Counted from the first letter of the stretch, positions 35,756-45,105 are shown. The stretch is DNA of 64,000 bases from Planococcus halocryophilus (GCF_022489025.1 NZ_JAKVTG010000006.1:124001-188000); one strand, 5' to 3'. Notes: a model not told the origin generated them from the letters alone. Program-made: numbers and translations.

Positions 35756-37548
35756 CTAAAGTAAAAATTTGTGGTTTAAAAGAAAAACAGCACGTCCAAG
35801 CGGCAAGTCGTGCAGATGCGGTTGGGTTTGTATTTGCTCCGAGCAAGCGCCAAGTAACAATTGAACAAGCAGCTGAGCTAGCAAAGCATGTTCCGGTAGA
35901 TGCCGATAAAATCGGGGTATTTGTTAATGCCTCTTTAAAAGAAATTGAAGACACAGTAGCTGGTGTTCCACTGACGATGGTTCAGCTTCACGGAGACGAA
36001 CCTGATGAGTTAGTAAAGGCAATTCAAGTTCCAGTTATTCAAGCTTTCTCGATTCGGACAAAAGAAGATGTCGCGAAGTTAAAACGATCATTAGCTGATT
36101 ATGTTTTAGTAGATGCACCAGGTACCGATTACCGCGGAGGTAGTGGCAATGTCTTCGATTGGTCATTGCTTGACGGGGCAGATATTGATCCTGATCGACT
36201 TATTGTAGCGGGTGGCTTGAATCCAGGGAATGTTCATGCTGCGATTGAACAGACAACTCCTTATATGGTAGACGTTTCAAGTGGTGTCGAAACCGATAAC
36301 CGTAAAGATACAGTGAAAATACAAGAGTTTATTAAACAAGTAAAGGGTGATTCGGTGGAACAGACATTGGAGAAGGTGGGCTTTTTCGGCAAGTATGGCG
36401 GTCAATTTGTACCTGAAACTTTGATGAAAGCAGTTAAAGAATTAGAAGATGCTTATAATGAGGCGAAAGAAGATCCGGAATTTCATAAAGAATATCATCA
36501 TTATTTATCAGAGTATGTTGGACGTGAACAACCTCTTACTTTTGCGAAGCGAATGACAGAGGCATATGGTGGTCCGAAAATTTATTTGAAACGAGAAGAT
36601 TTAAATCATACAGGCGCTCATAAAGTAAACAATGCCATTGGGCAAGCGCTACTTGCTATGCGTATGGGCAAACGCAAAATTGTAGCAGAAACGGGAGCTG
36701 GACAACACGGCGTTGCAACAGCAACAATCTGTGCACTTTTCGATTTAGATTGCGTTATTTTTATGGGTGAAGAAGACATTAAGCGCCAACAACTAAACGT
36801 CTTCCGTATGAAATTATTAGGAGCACGCGTTGAAAGTGTCACAAAAGGCAGTGCCACGTTAAAAGATGCGGTCAATGAAGCTTTGCGTTACTGGGTAGCG
36901 AATGTAGAAGATACGCATTATTTAATTGGTTCGGCTCTTGGACCTCATCCGTTCCCAACAATGGTTCGTGATTTCCAAAGTGTCATTGGTGAAGAAACGA
37001 AGCGTCAAATTTTGGAGAAAGAAGGACGTTTACCTGATACGATTTTAGCTTGTGTTGGCGGCGGTAGTAATGCGATTGGTATGTTTTATCCGTTTATCCA
37101 AGATAAAGAAGTCGAGTTGATTGGTGTTGAAGCAGCTGGTCAAGGTGTTGATACAGATAAACACGCTGCAACCTTAACAAAAGGGACAGATGGAGTTCTT
37201 CATGGTGCACTTATGAAATTATTGCAAGATGACGCAGGTCAAGTGCAAGAAGCACATTCAATTTCAGCAGGTCTTGATTATCCAGGAATTGGTCCGGAGC
37301 ATGCTCATTTAGCAGATACGGGTCGTGTGGAATACCGTTCGATTACAGATGATGAAGCATTAGCTGCAGTTATTAGCATGTCACGTCTCGAAGGAATTAT
37401 TCCAGCGCTTGAATCGGCTCATGCCATTGCAGAAGCCCAAAAACAAGCGAAGCAAATGACGGCTGATCAGATTTTGGTTATTTGTGTATCCGGACGTGGT
37501 GATAAAGATATGGCGACATATGCGGAAAAACTGGAGGGTCTGTCATGA
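35752..37548 (+). CDS. trpFB: Phosphoribosylanthranilate isomerase fused in frame to tryptophan synthase beta (TrpF-TrpB)
   Basis: 598 codons without a stop. Residues 1-201 are a full TrpF ([22 protein letters not shown]); residues 202-598 are a full TrpB ([16 protein letters not shown] Lys in [18 protein letters not shown]). The joint is [11 protein letters not shown]. An in-frame GTG at 36355 with AAAGGGTGA just upstream (36342-36350) could start a separate 397-aa TrpB, the normal length. So the gene may yield a fusion, a free TrpB, or both. The operon position is where two genes normally sit. Confidence 0.93.
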   Translation: MTKVKICGLKEKQHVQAASRADAVGFVFAPSKRQVTIEQAAELAKHVPVDADKIGVFVNASLKEIEDTVAGVPLTMVQLHGDEPDELVKAIQVPVIQAFSIRTKEDVAKLKRSLADYVLVDAPGTDYRGGSGNVFDWSLLDGADIDPDRLIVAGGLNPGNVHAAIEQTTPYMVDVSSGVETDNRKDTVKIQEFIKQVKGDSVEQTLEKVGFFGKYGGQFVPETLMKAVKELEDAYNEAKEDPEFHKEYHHYLSEYVGREQPLTFAKRMTEAYGGPKIYLKREDLNHTGAHKVNNAIGQALLAMRMGKRKIVAETGAGQHGVATATICALFDLDCVIFMGEEDIKRQQLNVFRMKLLGARVESVTKGSATLKDAVNEALRYWVANVEDTHYLIGSALGPHPFPTMVRDFQSVIGEETKRQILEKEGRLPDTILACVGGGSNAIGMFYPFIQDKEVELIGVEAAGQGVDTDKHAATLTKGTDGVLHGALMKLLQDDAGQVQEAHSISAGLDYPGIGPEHAHLADTGRVEYRSITDDEALAAVISMSRLEGIIPALESAHAIAEAQKQAKQMTADQILVICVSGRGDKDMATYAEKLEGLS

Positions 37549-38306
37549 ATCGATTAGAACAACTAAAAAGTTCAGGAAATAAAGCATTTGTCGCTTATGT
37601 TATGGCAGGAGATGGAGGTCTTGAACGCTTGAGAGAGCAAGTTCAATACTTGCAAGGAGCAGGTGTGACGGCTATTGAAATTGGTATTCCTTTTTCGGAT
37701 CCAGTAGCAGATGGTCCTACCATTGAAGCAGCAGGAAATCGTGCTTTAAAACAAGGTGTTACTCTGCAAAAAGTTCTAGAAGAACTGAAAAGCTGGACAT
37801 TTGATATTAAAATTCCTTTGCTAGTGATGACCTACTTGAATCCTGTGCTGAAGTTTGGTGTAGAACGTTTTGCGACAGAGTGCGGAAAAGCCGGAATCTC
37901 TGGTGTGATTATTCCAGACCTTCCATATGAACATAAACAATTGGTTCAGCCACAACTGGATAAAGAAAACATCAAATTGATTCAATTAGTGACTTTAACG
38001 ACAACGGATATACGTTTAGATGCTATTTTGCGCGAAGCAGAAGGTTTTGTTTATGCAGTAACCATTAAAGGGATTACAGGATCACGTGATGAATTATCGC
38101 AAGATGTTAAAATGTTCATGCAAAAAATTCGTAAGAAAAGTCCGGTACCAGTTTATGCAGGATTTGGGATTTCAAAGAGTAGTCACGTTGATATGCTACG
38201 TGATGATGTCGATGGATTTATCGTAGGTAGTGCGATTGTTGAAGCTTTTAACGCTGGTAAAATCGAAGAAATTGAGCCTCTCATCCGTGCAGTAACAACC
38301 GCTTAA
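37545..38306 (+). CDS. trpA: Tryptophan synthase alpha subunit TrpA
   Basis: 253-aa barrel with catalytic Glu in [17 protein letters not shown] (about residue 50) and Asp in IPDLPYE. It cleaves indole-3-glycerol phosphate and channels indole to TrpB. It overlaps trpFB by ATGA and is the last gene of the operon. A 13-bp palindrome CGGTATAATACCG follows its stop, without a T tract. Confidence 0.95.
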   Translation: MNRLEQLKSSGNKAFVAYVMAGDGGLERLREQVQYLQGAGVTAIEIGIPFSDPVADGPTIEAAGNRALKQGVTLQKVLEELKSWTFDIKIPLLVMTYLNPVLKFGVERFATECGKAGISGVIIPDLPYEHKQLVQPQLDKENIKLIQLVTLTTTDIRLDAILREAEGFVYAVTIKGITGSRDELSQDVKMFMQKIRKKSPVPVYAGFGISKSSHVDMLRDDVDGFIVGSAIVEAFNAGKIEEIEPLIRAVTTA

Positions 38307-38335
38307 TCGGTATAATACCGATAGGAGGGGATTTG

Positions 38336-38926
38336 ATGTTTACACCAGTAACCGAGGAATTCTTTGATGCTTCAACTTTGGAGTTGTCTCGTAGTTTGCT
38401 TGGCCAAATTCTTGTTCATGAATTACCAGAAGGAATTGTTGCGGGGCGCATTGTGGAAACCGAAGCTTATATGGGCGCAGAAGATCGAGCCGCTCACAGT
38501 TTCGGTAACCGTCGTACAAAGCGCACAGAGATTATGTTCGGAAAACCAGGACTTGTCTATACGTATCAAATGCATACTCATACATTAATCAATGTCGTTG
38601 CTGAAGCTGAAGATACTCCGCGAGCGATTTTGATTCGCGCAGTTGAGCCAGTAGAAGGTATTGACCTGATGGGGGAACTGCGAGGCAAACATATGCCGAT
38701 GAAGCAATGGACGAGTGGGCCGGGTAAACTGACCAAGGCAATGGCCATTACAATGGATTATTACGGTCATCATTTTACGGAAAAACCCTTGTATATTGCG
38801 CGAGGAAATCCGGTTCAAGATGTATCAGTTGGTCCGCGTGTGGGCATTGGGGATTCCTTAGAAGCAGTACATTATCCTTATCGTTTTTGGGAAACAGAAA
38901 ATCCATTTGTCTCGAAATTCCGCTAA
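38336..38926 (+). CDS. DNA-3-methyladenine glycosylase, AAG/MPG type
   Basis: 196 aa. Segments ARSLLGQILVHELPEG-like, RIVETEAYMGAEDRAAHSFGNRRTKR and GKPGLVYTYQMH are typical of the alkyladenine glycosylase family; Glu in VETEAY is the catalytic residue. It removes alkylated purines such as 3-methyladenine. ATG 38336 follows AGGAGGGG by 6 nt. It lies 30 bp after trpA and may be partly read from the trp promoter. Confidence 0.9.
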   Translation: MFTPVTEEFFDASTLELSRSLLGQILVHELPEGIVAGRIVETEAYMGAEDRAAHSFGNRRTKRTEIMFGKPGLVYTYQMHTHTLINVVAEAEDTPRAILIRAVEPVEGIDLMGELRGKHMPMKQWTSGPGKLTKAMAITMDYYGHHFTEKPLYIARGNPVQDVSVGPRVGIGDSLEAVHYPYRFWETENPFVSKFR

Positions 38927-38995
38927 ATTTTGTTTAAGTTCACTGTTTCGTGGAATACTGTAAAAGAGTGAACAAAACAGAAGGAGTGGAAGATA

Positions 38996-39520
38996 GTGGC
39001 AAAAATCGCAACATTAATTACAGATATGTTTGAAGATGTGGAATATATAGATCCCTCGAAAGCATTTAATGAGGCAGGTCACGAAGTTTTCACAATCGAA
39101 AAAGAAGCAGGTAAAGAAGTAACGGGCAAACAAGGTGAAGCTGTTGTTACAATCGATAAAAGCATTGACGATGTAAGCCCGGAAGATTTTGATGCATTGT
39201 TCTTACCAGGTGGCTTTTCACCAGATTTATTGCGTGAAGATGAACGATTTGTGAAATTCGCAAAAACATTCATGGATGCAAAAAAACCGGTGTTTGCCAT
39301 TTGTCACGGACCTCAATTACTGATTACGGCAAAAGCGTTAGAAGGCCGTAAAGCCACAGGTTATAAATCGATTCAAGTTGATATGGAATATGCAGGTGCC
39401 ACAGTACTCGATGAAGAAGTTGTGGTATGCCAAGATCAACTGGTGACGAGTCGTCAGCCGGATGATATTCCAGCGTTCAACAAAGAGTCACTGCGTATTC
39501 TTGAACAGTTAAACAAATAA
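38996..39520 (+). CDS. DJ-1/PfpI-family protein (YraA-like)
   Basis: 174 aa with a flavodoxin-like fold. The nucleophile-elbow Cys103 in FAICHGPQLL, His next to it and Glu near residue 13 (TDMFEDVEY) form the family's active site. Relatives act on methylglyoxal adducts or as glyoxalase III-type or stress chaperone proteins; activity here is not provable. GTG start, with AAGGAGTG upstream. A strong terminator follows. Confidence 0.85.
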   Translation: MAKIATLITDMFEDVEYIDPSKAFNEAGHEVFTIEKEAGKEVTGKQGEAVVTIDKSIDDVSPEDFDALFLPGGFSPDLLREDERFVKFAKTFMDAKKPVFAICHGPQLLITAKALEGRKATGYKSIQVDMEYAGATVLDEEVVVCQDQLVTSRQPDDIPAFNKESLRILEQLNK

Positions 39521-39532
39521 ACGTTTGAATTT

Positions 39533-39566
39533 AACCCCGAATCAGCCTTGCTGGTTCGGGGTTTTT
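39533..39566 (+). terminator. Terminator after the pfpI-like gene
   Basis: AACCCCGAA and TTCGGGGTT arms, with an inner CAG/CTG pairing and a T tract. Confidence 0.85.
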
Positions 39567-39601
39567 GTGAGAGGTGAAAGTGAAAGGAATTCGATTTTCT
39601 C

Positions 39602-39630
39602 TTGAATACATAAGTGGCTGCTTATATAAT
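39602..39630 (+). promoter_or_regulatory. SigA-type promoter of arsB
   Basis: TTGAAT (39602-39607), a 17-bp gap, then a perfect TATAAT (39625-39630). It predicts a 5' leader of about 130 nt before arsB. Confidence 0.7.
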
Positions 39631-39767
39631 GAGTAAGTGTTGCAGCAGAATACTGAATTTTGGTCTGCTATTTATTTTCAACAAAATCGTCAAAAGTATT
39701 TTCAATATCAGTGCAGACTCATATACTGAGTTGTTGATAAGAAGAGAGAATAGGGAGTTGTTTACAA

Positions 39768-41063
39768 GTGGATGTATGGTTAGCAAGTTTTATTTTTATT
39801 GTGACATTGATTTTTGTTATTTGGCAGCCGAAAGGTTTGTCGATCGGATGGTCTGCTATTGCAGGTGCCATCGTTGCACTTTTATTTGGAGTCGTTGATT
39901 TTGGTGACGTATGGGACGTAACTGGAATTGTTTGGAATGCAACATTGACGTTTGTTGCATTAATTATTATTTCGTTAATTCTTGATGAAATTGGCTTTTT
40001 CGAATGGGCAGCATTACATATGGCGCGCTTCGCGAAAGGAAGCGGCTTGCGAATGTTTTTCCTTGTAACGATGTTAGGGGCATTTGTGGCAGCGTTATTC
40101 GCCAATGACGGAGCGGCGCTAATTTTAACGCCCATTGTCTTGGCGATGGTTCGCGCATTGAAATTTAAAGATGCGATGATTTTGCCGTTTATTATGGCTA
40201 GTGGATTTATTGCGGATACGGCATCGCTTCCTTTTGTGGTAAGTAATTTGGTTAATATCGTATCAGCTGATTTTTTTGACATTGGCTTTACCGAATATGC
40301 CATTAAGATGGTTGTGCCAAACTTGTTTAGTATTGCTGCAAGTATGCTTGTACTGTATTTGTATTTCCGAAAAGACATTCCGAAACATTTTGATGACAGC
40401 ATTTTAAAAACCCCTGCTTCTGCTATAAAAGATATCCGTATTTTCCGTATATCTTGGGTAGTGCTCGTTATCTTACTAATTGGTTACTTTAGCAGTGAAG
40501 CGTTAGGGATTCCGGTATCCTTTATCGCTGGAACAGTAGCGATTATTTTCTTAGCCATTGCTCGAAACAGTAAATCGGTAGAAACAATGACTGTTTTAAA
40601 AGGGGCGCCTTGGGCAGTTGTCTTTTTCTCTATCGGTATGTATGTAGTTGTGTATGGTTTGAGAAATGTGGGGCTTACGTCGGTGTTGGCCACAGCAATT
40701 GAGTGGACATCAAGTCATGGCTTGTATGCGGCGACTATCGGCATGGGCTTTATCGCGGCCATTCTTTCTTCTGTTATGAACAATATGCCGACGGTCATGA
40801 TTGATGCGCTAGCAATTGCTGAAACCAATACGACAGGTGTGGTTAGAGAGGCATTAATCTATGCCAACGTAATTGGTTCAGATTTAGGGCCGAAAATTAC
40901 GCCAATTGGTTCACTAGCGACATTATTGTGGTTGCATGTGTTAAAGACAAAAGGTGTAGAAATTTCGTGGGGGTATTACTTTAAGATTGGGATTATCTTA
41001 ACCGTACCTACTTTGTTTATTACGCTAACAGGACTGTATTTATGGTTAACGATTTTAACGTAA
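39768..41063 (+). CDS. arsB: Arsenite efflux permease ArsB
   Basis: 431 aa with 11-12 membrane helices. The N-terminal sequence ([22 protein letters not shown]) and [28 protein letters not shown] are very close to ArsB of Bacillus/Staphylococcus. It exports arsenite and antimonite. A GTG start with AGGGAG about 10 nt upstream is used. The usual partners arsR and arsC are not adjacent on either side, so this is a solitary copy. Confidence 0.92.
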   Translation: MDVWLASFIFIVTLIFVIWQPKGLSIGWSAIAGAIVALLFGVVDFGDVWDVTGIVWNATLTFVALIIISLILDEIGFFEWAALHMARFAKGSGLRMFFLVTMLGAFVAALFANDGAALILTPIVLAMVRALKFKDAMILPFIMASGFIADTASLPFVVSNLVNIVSADFFDIGFTEYAIKMVVPNLFSIAASMLVLYLYFRKDIPKHFDDSILKTPASAIKDIRIFRISWVVLVILLIGYFSSEALGIPVSFIAGTVAIIFLAIARNSKSVETMTVLKGAPWAVVFFSIGMYVVVYGLRNVGLTSVLATAIEWTSSHGLYAATIGMGFIAAILSSVMNNMPTVMIDALAIAETNTTGVVREALIYANVIGSDLGPKITPIGSLATLLWLHVLKTKGVEISWGYYFKIGIILTVPTLFITLTGLYLWLTILT

Positions 41064-41070
41064 ACACATA

Positions 41071-41102
41071 AAAAAGGAGCTTGCCATTGGCATGCTCCTT
41101 TT
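41071..41102. terminator. Bidirectional terminator between arsB and the GNAT gene
   Basis: AAAAGGAGC and GCTCCTTTT, with an inner GCC/GGC pairing. Confidence 0.8.
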
Positions 41103-41104
41103 AA

Positions 41105-41914
41105 TTAGTCCAAAAATTTGGCTAAATATAATTCATTATGAGGTTTGTTGTCAATCATCATCGAATTTTCACGAATGCCTTCTGATTTGAAGCCAGCTTT
41201 TTCATATAAATTACGTGCGGCTTCGTTTTCTTCGACAATCGCTACTTCGAGTCGAGAAATGCCTTTTTCTTTAGACCATTCTTCAGCTTTTTTCAGAAGT
41301 GCTTTGGCAATCCCTTTGCCTTGAGCGTTTTTTTGTAGGCCAAGCTCAATAGTAGCTCGGTGCGCAGCGCGTTTTGCGTCATTGCCAATAATCATTAAAA
41401 AGCCTACATGCTGACCGTTAAGTATGGCAAGAATGATAGTGGAGTGACCACTTTGTTTCCATTCGATAATTTGTTTGCGAACTTTTTGTGTCGACTGTGT
41501 ACGCTCGTCTTTAGCATAGAGCATATAATCCGATTCAGACTCTATTGCTTTTTGCAAAGCTGCTAGAGAGCGTGCATCTCCGTGCTCTGCTGTTCGAATC
41601 AATAAAATATCTTGATCTTCTTCATCTGTGCCTGTGCCTGTACCGTTAGTAGAATCAATTCTTTCGAATACAACAAATCGGTCAGGTTCTACATTCGTGA
41701 CAAAATAGCCTGCATCTACCCAGGCGTGAAAATGTTTAGCAGGTGCTTTTACCTTTTTCCACCAGCTTTTGTTTAAGTAAGCGGCATTGGGCAAGTTCTG
41801 GCCCATAATTTGTTCGATTTCGGAAAATGTTAATTTTATTGAGGCATTAGTCGCTCCGGAAAAATAATTAGCTAGAGGAATGTATTTCTTTTCCAGTAAA
41901 ATAGTCACAGACAT
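41105..41914 (-). CDS. GNAT acetyltransferase with an N-terminal helical domain
   Basis: 269 aa. Residues 1-80 (KKYIPLANYFSGATNASIKLTFSEIEQIMGQNLP...WWKKVKAPAKHFHAWVDAGY) form a small domain of a type found alone or next to other enzymes in Firmicutes, here unnamed. Residues 100-269 are a GNAT domain with the acetyl-CoA loop KNAQGKGIAKALLKKAEEW. ATG 41914 follows GGAAGGA by 4 nt; a longer start lacks this. The substrate is unknown. Confidence 0.78.
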   Translation of the reverse strand: MSVTILLEKKYIPLANYFSGATNASIKLTFSEIEQIMGQNLPNAAYLNKSWWKKVKAPAKHFHAWVDAGYFVTNVEPDRFVVFERIDSTNGTGTGTDEEDQDILLIRTAEHGDARSLAALQKAIESESDYMLYAKDERTQSTQKVRKQIIEWKQSGHSTIILAILNGQHVGFLMIIGNDAKRAAHRATIELGLQKNAQGKGIAKALLKKAEEWSKEKGISRLEVAIVEENEAARNLYEKAGFKSEGIRENSMMIDNKPHNELYLAKFLD

Positions 41915-42122
41915 CTCTTCCTTCCACATAACTTAGAATTAGTTAGTCATATTATACCATTGATATGTGCTAAAGTACACAATAAATTTTAAATATACAG
42001 ATAATTCTATAAACTTAAGTCTATTTCATATTTGTTAACAATTTGGAGGGTCTAATTTTTTCAAATGCTCATATTATGATAGAATAAGCACAGAAACTAA
42101 GTTTTTCAGGAGGCTATTATTA

Positions 42123-43049
42123 ATGTCAAAAGTTTTAGTATTAGGTCATAAAAATCCGGACACCGACTCTATTTGTTCGGCTATTTCGTACGCATATTTA
42201 AAAAATGAAATGGGAATGGTCGCTGAACCCATTCGTTTAGGTGAAGTTAACAATGAAACTTTGTTTGCTCTAGGGATTTTTAAATTCGACCAGCCCAGAC
42301 TTGTGACACAAGTTGCTAAAGAAGCGGATCAAGTAATCTTAGTAGATCACAACGAACGCCAACAAAGTGCTGACGATATTGATGAAGTACAAGTGATTGA
42401 AGTTGTAGACCATCACCGCATCGCAAACTTTGAAACGACAGATCCGTTATATTTCCGCGCTGAGCCGGTGGGTTGCACCACAACAATTCTCCTTAAACTA
42501 TTCAAAGAAAACGGGGTAGAAGTTCCTGTAAATATTGCGGGCTTAATGTTATCTGCTATTATTTCAGATTCACTTCTTTTCAAATCACCAACATGCACAC
42601 AGCAAGATATTGATGCTGCAGCTGAACTAGCGAAAATTGCCAATGTTGATGCACAAAGCTATGGGTTGGACCTATTAAAAGCTGGAGCTGATTTAAGCAA
42701 TAAAACATTAGAAGACTTAATTTCATTAGATGCAAAAGAATTCGAAGCAGGAGATCATCGATTCGAAGTAGCGCAAGTTAACGCTATTGACGTCGAAGAA
42801 GTTATGGTCCGCCAAAAAGAACTTGAAGTCTTAATGGCTAATGCTATTTCATCTAAAGGGTTAGGGTTGTTTATGTTTGTTGTGACAGACATTCTTAATA
42901 ACAATTCAGTAGCCATCGTTCTTGGTGAAAAAGCCAACGTTGTGGAAGCTGCTTTTAAATCAAGCGTTATTGATAACCGCGTTCTATTGCCAGGTGTGGT
43001 GTCACGCAAAAAACAAATCGTTCCTGTTATTACAGAAGCATTAAACTGA
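42123..43049 (+). CDS. ppaC: Manganese-dependent inorganic pyrophosphatase PpaC
   Basis: 308 aa, DHH-superfamily class II pyrophosphatase. Metal ligands appear in GHKNPDTDS near the start, VDHNE around residue 75 and the signature DHHRI near residue 97; the C-terminal DHHA2 domain has [14 protein letters not shown]. It hydrolyses pyrophosphate and pulls biosynthesis forward. CAGGAGGC precedes the ATG. Confidence 0.95.
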   Translation: MSKVLVLGHKNPDTDSICSAISYAYLKNEMGMVAEPIRLGEVNNETLFALGIFKFDQPRLVTQVAKEADQVILVDHNERQQSADDIDEVQVIEVVDHHRIANFETTDPLYFRAEPVGCTTTILLKLFKENGVEVPVNIAGLMLSAIISDSLLFKSPTCTQQDIDAAAELAKIANVDAQSYGLDLLKAGADLSNKTLEDLISLDAKEFEAGDHRFEVAQVNAIDVEEVMVRQKELEVLMANAISSKGLGLFMFVVTDILNNNSVAIVLGEKANVVEAAFKSSVIDNRVLLPGVVSRKKQIVPVITEALN

Positions 43050-43074
43050 TTCCCAATTGGGAGTCAGTTTTTTT
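43042..43074 (+). terminator. Terminator after ppaC
   Basis: AAACTGA.TCCC and GGGA.TCAGTTT arms overlap the stop codon; a T tract follows. Confidence 0.8.
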
Positions 43075-43076
43075 GT

Positions 43077-43154
43077 GGGTGTAATAGGAGCAGAGGTTAT
43101 AATATTCCCTTGTTGATATTTTATAAACCCTGTGTACATAGGGAGATTACACCC
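43077..43154. other. 78-bp imperfect palindrome between ppaC and the frnE-like gene
   Basis: Outer arms GGGTGTAAT (43077-43085) and ATTACACCC (43146-43154) are perfectly complementary. Inside, GGTTATAATAT can pair with ATATTTTATAAACC, and CCCT with AGGG. It is non-coding and ends 73 bp before the next start. Confidence 0.5.
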
Positions 43155-43227
43155 GAGTTCCTTTTTATAGGCAAAAAAATTGAGAGCTGTTGTTTTCGTT
43201 GCTATAGTTAATGGCGAGGTGGATTAT

Positions 43228-43935
43228 ATGAAAATTGAAGTTTGGTCAGATTACGTGTGCCCATTCTGTTATATAGGCAAGCGAACATTAGAAAAAGCGT
43301 TAGTTCAAGCAGGTTTTGATAGCCAGGCAGAAGTGTCGTACAAGGCTTATCAGTTAAATCCAAATACTCCGGTAAATTCGGCTGTCCCAACGTATGAAAG
43401 TTTAGCGAAAAAATTTGGACAGACTGTTGAACAAGCAAAAGAAATGTCTAAAGGCGTGGCAGAGCACGCTCGTTCAGTTGGTTTGGAATATGATTTTGAT
43501 AACATGGTAGAAGCGAATACGTTAGCAGCTCACCGACTAGTAAAATGGGCTGAAACGCATGGCAAAGACGGAGAACTTACTGAAATGTTAATGGATAAAT
43601 ATTTTATCCAAGCAGAAAACGTAGGCAATCATGAAGTATTAGTGTCGATTGCTGAATCGGTTGGTTTACCAAAAGATGAAGCGGTAAAAGTACTTGAATC
43701 TGATCAGTTTATGGGGCAAGTTCAGTTAGATATCGCTGAAGCGGGTCAAATTGGTGTCCAAGGTGTACCGTTCTTTGTGGTTAATCGCAAATACGCAATA
43801 TCTGGTGCGCAACCGGTAGAAGCGTTTGTTGAAGCATTAGAACAAATCGCTGAAGAAGAAGGCATTCGTCCTAAGCTAAAACCGATGGGCAAGAAAACGA
43901 GTTTTTGCACAGGCGATTCATGTGATGGAAATTAG
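43228..43935 (+). CDS. DsbA-family FrnE-like oxidoreductase
   Basis: 235 aa thioredoxin-fold protein without a signal peptide. The CPFC active site (Cys11-Cys14) lies in IEVWSDYVCPFCYIGKR, there is a helical insertion, and a cis-Pro loop is visible in GVQGVPFFV. It matches FrnE/2-hydroxychromene-isomerase-like cytosolic disulfide enzymes. The tail adds another Cys pair (CTGDSC). ATG 43228 follows GAGGTGG; an upstream in-frame start lacks a ribosome binding site. Confidence 0.88.
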   Translation: MKIEVWSDYVCPFCYIGKRTLEKALVQAGFDSQAEVSYKAYQLNPNTPVNSAVPTYESLAKKFGQTVEQAKEMSKGVAEHARSVGLEYDFDNMVEANTLAAHRLVKWAETHGKDGELTEMLMDKYFIQAENVGNHEVLVSIAESVGLPKDEAVKVLESDQFMGQVQLDIAEAGQIGVQGVPFFVVNRKYAISGAQPVEAFVEALEQIAEEEGIRPKLKPMGKKTSFCTGDSCDGN

Positions 43936-43941
43936 TGATTC

Positions 43942-43974
43942 AAAGCAGAGTAATTGACTTTTACTCTGCTTTTT
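43942..43974 (+). terminator. Terminator after the frnE-like gene
   Basis: AAAGCAGAGTAA and TTACTCTGCTTT arms, with a T tail. Confidence 0.8.
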
Positions 43975-43992
43975 CTTATGATAAGAAAGTGC

Positions 43993-44024
43993 TTTTAATT
44001 CGAGATAAATATTTTTAGTATAAT
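43993..44024 (+). promoter_or_regulatory. azoR promoter with MhqR-like operator
   Basis: The -10 box TATAAT is at 44019-44024. TTTTAATTCGAGATAAAT (43993-44010) covers the -35 region and contains AATTCGAGAT, the half-site of the B. subtilis MhqR operator; a nearly identical sequence stands before yceI. Confidence 0.6.
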
Positions 44025-44045
44025 TACGGAAGGAGTTTTAAAATA

Positions 44046-44684
44046 ATGACCAATGTATTAGTAGTAAAAGCAAATAACCGCCCTGCAACTGAAGGGGTTT
44101 CAAGTAAAATGTATGAAGTGTTCATGGACACAATTGGTGTAGGCACAGAACTTAACATTAATACGTTTGATGTATTCAAAGAAGACATGCCGTATTTCGG
44201 TCAAGATTTTTTTGACGCTATGCAAAAATCAGCACAAGCTGAACCGTTAAATGAACTTGAACAGCGTATCTTGACTGCAGCAAACAAAGCAATGGATGCA
44301 TTCATGGAAGCAGATGTCGTCGTTTTCGCATTCCCATTATGGAATAAAACCATTCCAGCACCATTGCAAACCTTTATTGATTACGTTTACCGTGCAGGTG
44401 TGACCTTCAAATACACAGCAGAAGGACCAGTTGGTCTTGTGTCAGAGAAAAAAGTCATTATTTTAAATGCACGTGGCGGAGTTTATTCAACCCCTGAAAT
44501 GGCTCCGGCTGAAATGAGCGTTAACTATGTTCGTTTGATCATGGATTTCTTCGGAATTACAGATATTGAAGAAGTCATCATTGAAGGACATAATATGTAC
44601 CCTGATCGCGCAGAAGAAATTAAAGCTGATGGCATGAAACGTGTAGAACAAGCAGCAAATTCGTTAGTTAAAGTGTACGCATAA
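44046..44684 (+). CDS. azoR: FMN-dependent NADH-azoreductase
   Basis: 212 aa flavodoxin-like enzyme. Segments VLVVKANNRP, FAFPLWNKTIPAPLQTFIDYVYRAGVTF and LNARGGVY match AzoR. It performs two-electron reduction of quinones and azo compounds, avoiding semiquinone radicals. In B. subtilis the azoR2 gene is induced by hydroquinones through MhqR, and an operator-like sequence lies upstream here. GGAAGGAG precedes the ATG. A terminator follows. Confidence 0.9.
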   Translation: MTNVLVVKANNRPATEGVSSKMYEVFMDTIGVGTELNINTFDVFKEDMPYFGQDFFDAMQKSAQAEPLNELEQRILTAANKAMDAFMEADVVVFAFPLWNKTIPAPLQTFIDYVYRAGVTFKYTAEGPVGLVSEKKVIILNARGGVYSTPEMAPAEMSVNYVRLIMDFFGITDIEEVIIEGHNMYPDRAEEIKADGMKRVEQAANSLVKVYA

Positions 44685-44694
44685 TTTTTGCGGG

Positions 44695-44727
44695 AAAGGA
44701 CAACCTTAATCGGTTGTCCTTTTTTTC
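44695..44727 (+). terminator. Terminator after azoR
   Basis: AAAGGACAACC and GGTTGTCCTTT arms plus a T run. Confidence 0.85.
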
Positions 44728-44728
44728 G

Positions 44729-45020
44729 TTTGGACAGTATTTAATGTGATTTGGACAGTAAACGAGCGGAATCGGACAGTATTTGAATAGAATCGGACAG
44801 TATTCAACTCAAACCGGACAGTATATCCAATTTTTCCCTCTCGAATCAACCACCCCTCAATGCCCAAGCCCAGGAAAGCGCGAAGTCGCGCTTTCCGCTG
44901 AAAACATCTAAATCTTGCGTTTGGACAGTATTTTGGTCGGTTTGGACAGTAAATCATCCGAATCGGACAGTATTTCAGAAATTTGGACAGTATTCACCGT
45001 CAACTCGACAGTATGTCCAA
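44729..45020. repeat. 21-bp periodic GGACAGTA array in two five-unit blocks
   Basis: GGACAGTA begins at 44732, 44753, 44774, 44795 and 44816 (all 21 bp apart), then at 44923, 44944, 44965 and 44985, with a CGACAGTA variant at 45006 (21, 21, 20, 21). The sequence after each core matches between blocks in the same order (TTT, AA, TTT, TTC, TRTCC). The fifth unit of each block is nearly palindromic (GGACA-GTA-TGTCC type). A 24-bp palindrome sits between the blocks. It fills most of the 421-bp gap after azoR; no gene is supported in it. Confidence 0.9.
44873..44896. repeat. 24-bp palindrome between the array blocks
   Basis: GGAAAGCGCGA-AG-TCGCGCTTTCC: 11-bp arms with a 2-bp centre, and no T tract on either side. 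Confidence 0.8.
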
Positions 45021-45105
45021 ATAACTGGGAAAACCATCAGCTTTTGATTAGGAATTTCCAATCGGGGTAGATAGGAGATAAAAGCAGTCGAGGAGGAATG
45101 ACAAG

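Noticed and set aside
38308-38320. Palindrome CGGTATAATACCG after trpA as a terminator
   Set aside because: It has a short stem and no T tract, and is followed at once by the next gene's ribosome binding site.
39614-39898. 94-codon frame in the arsB leader
   Set aside because: It starts inside the promoter/leader, has no clear ribosome binding site and runs into arsB in another frame with no family resemblance.
39719-40402. 227-codon minus-strand frame antisense to arsB
   Set aside because: It is a mirror frame of a strongly supported membrane protein gene and lacks a ribosome binding site or recognisable domain.
44706-44957. Minus-strand 83-codon frame across the 21-bp array with heptad-like TVRF repeats
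   Set aside because: The 7-aa periodicity follows automatically from a 21-bp DNA repeat. There is no ribosome binding site, and the frame breaks at the second block.
44729-45020. Possible CRISPR array
   Set aside because: The repeated part is only about 8-11 bp in a 21-bp period, no unique spacers of 30 bp or more exist, and no cas genes are present.
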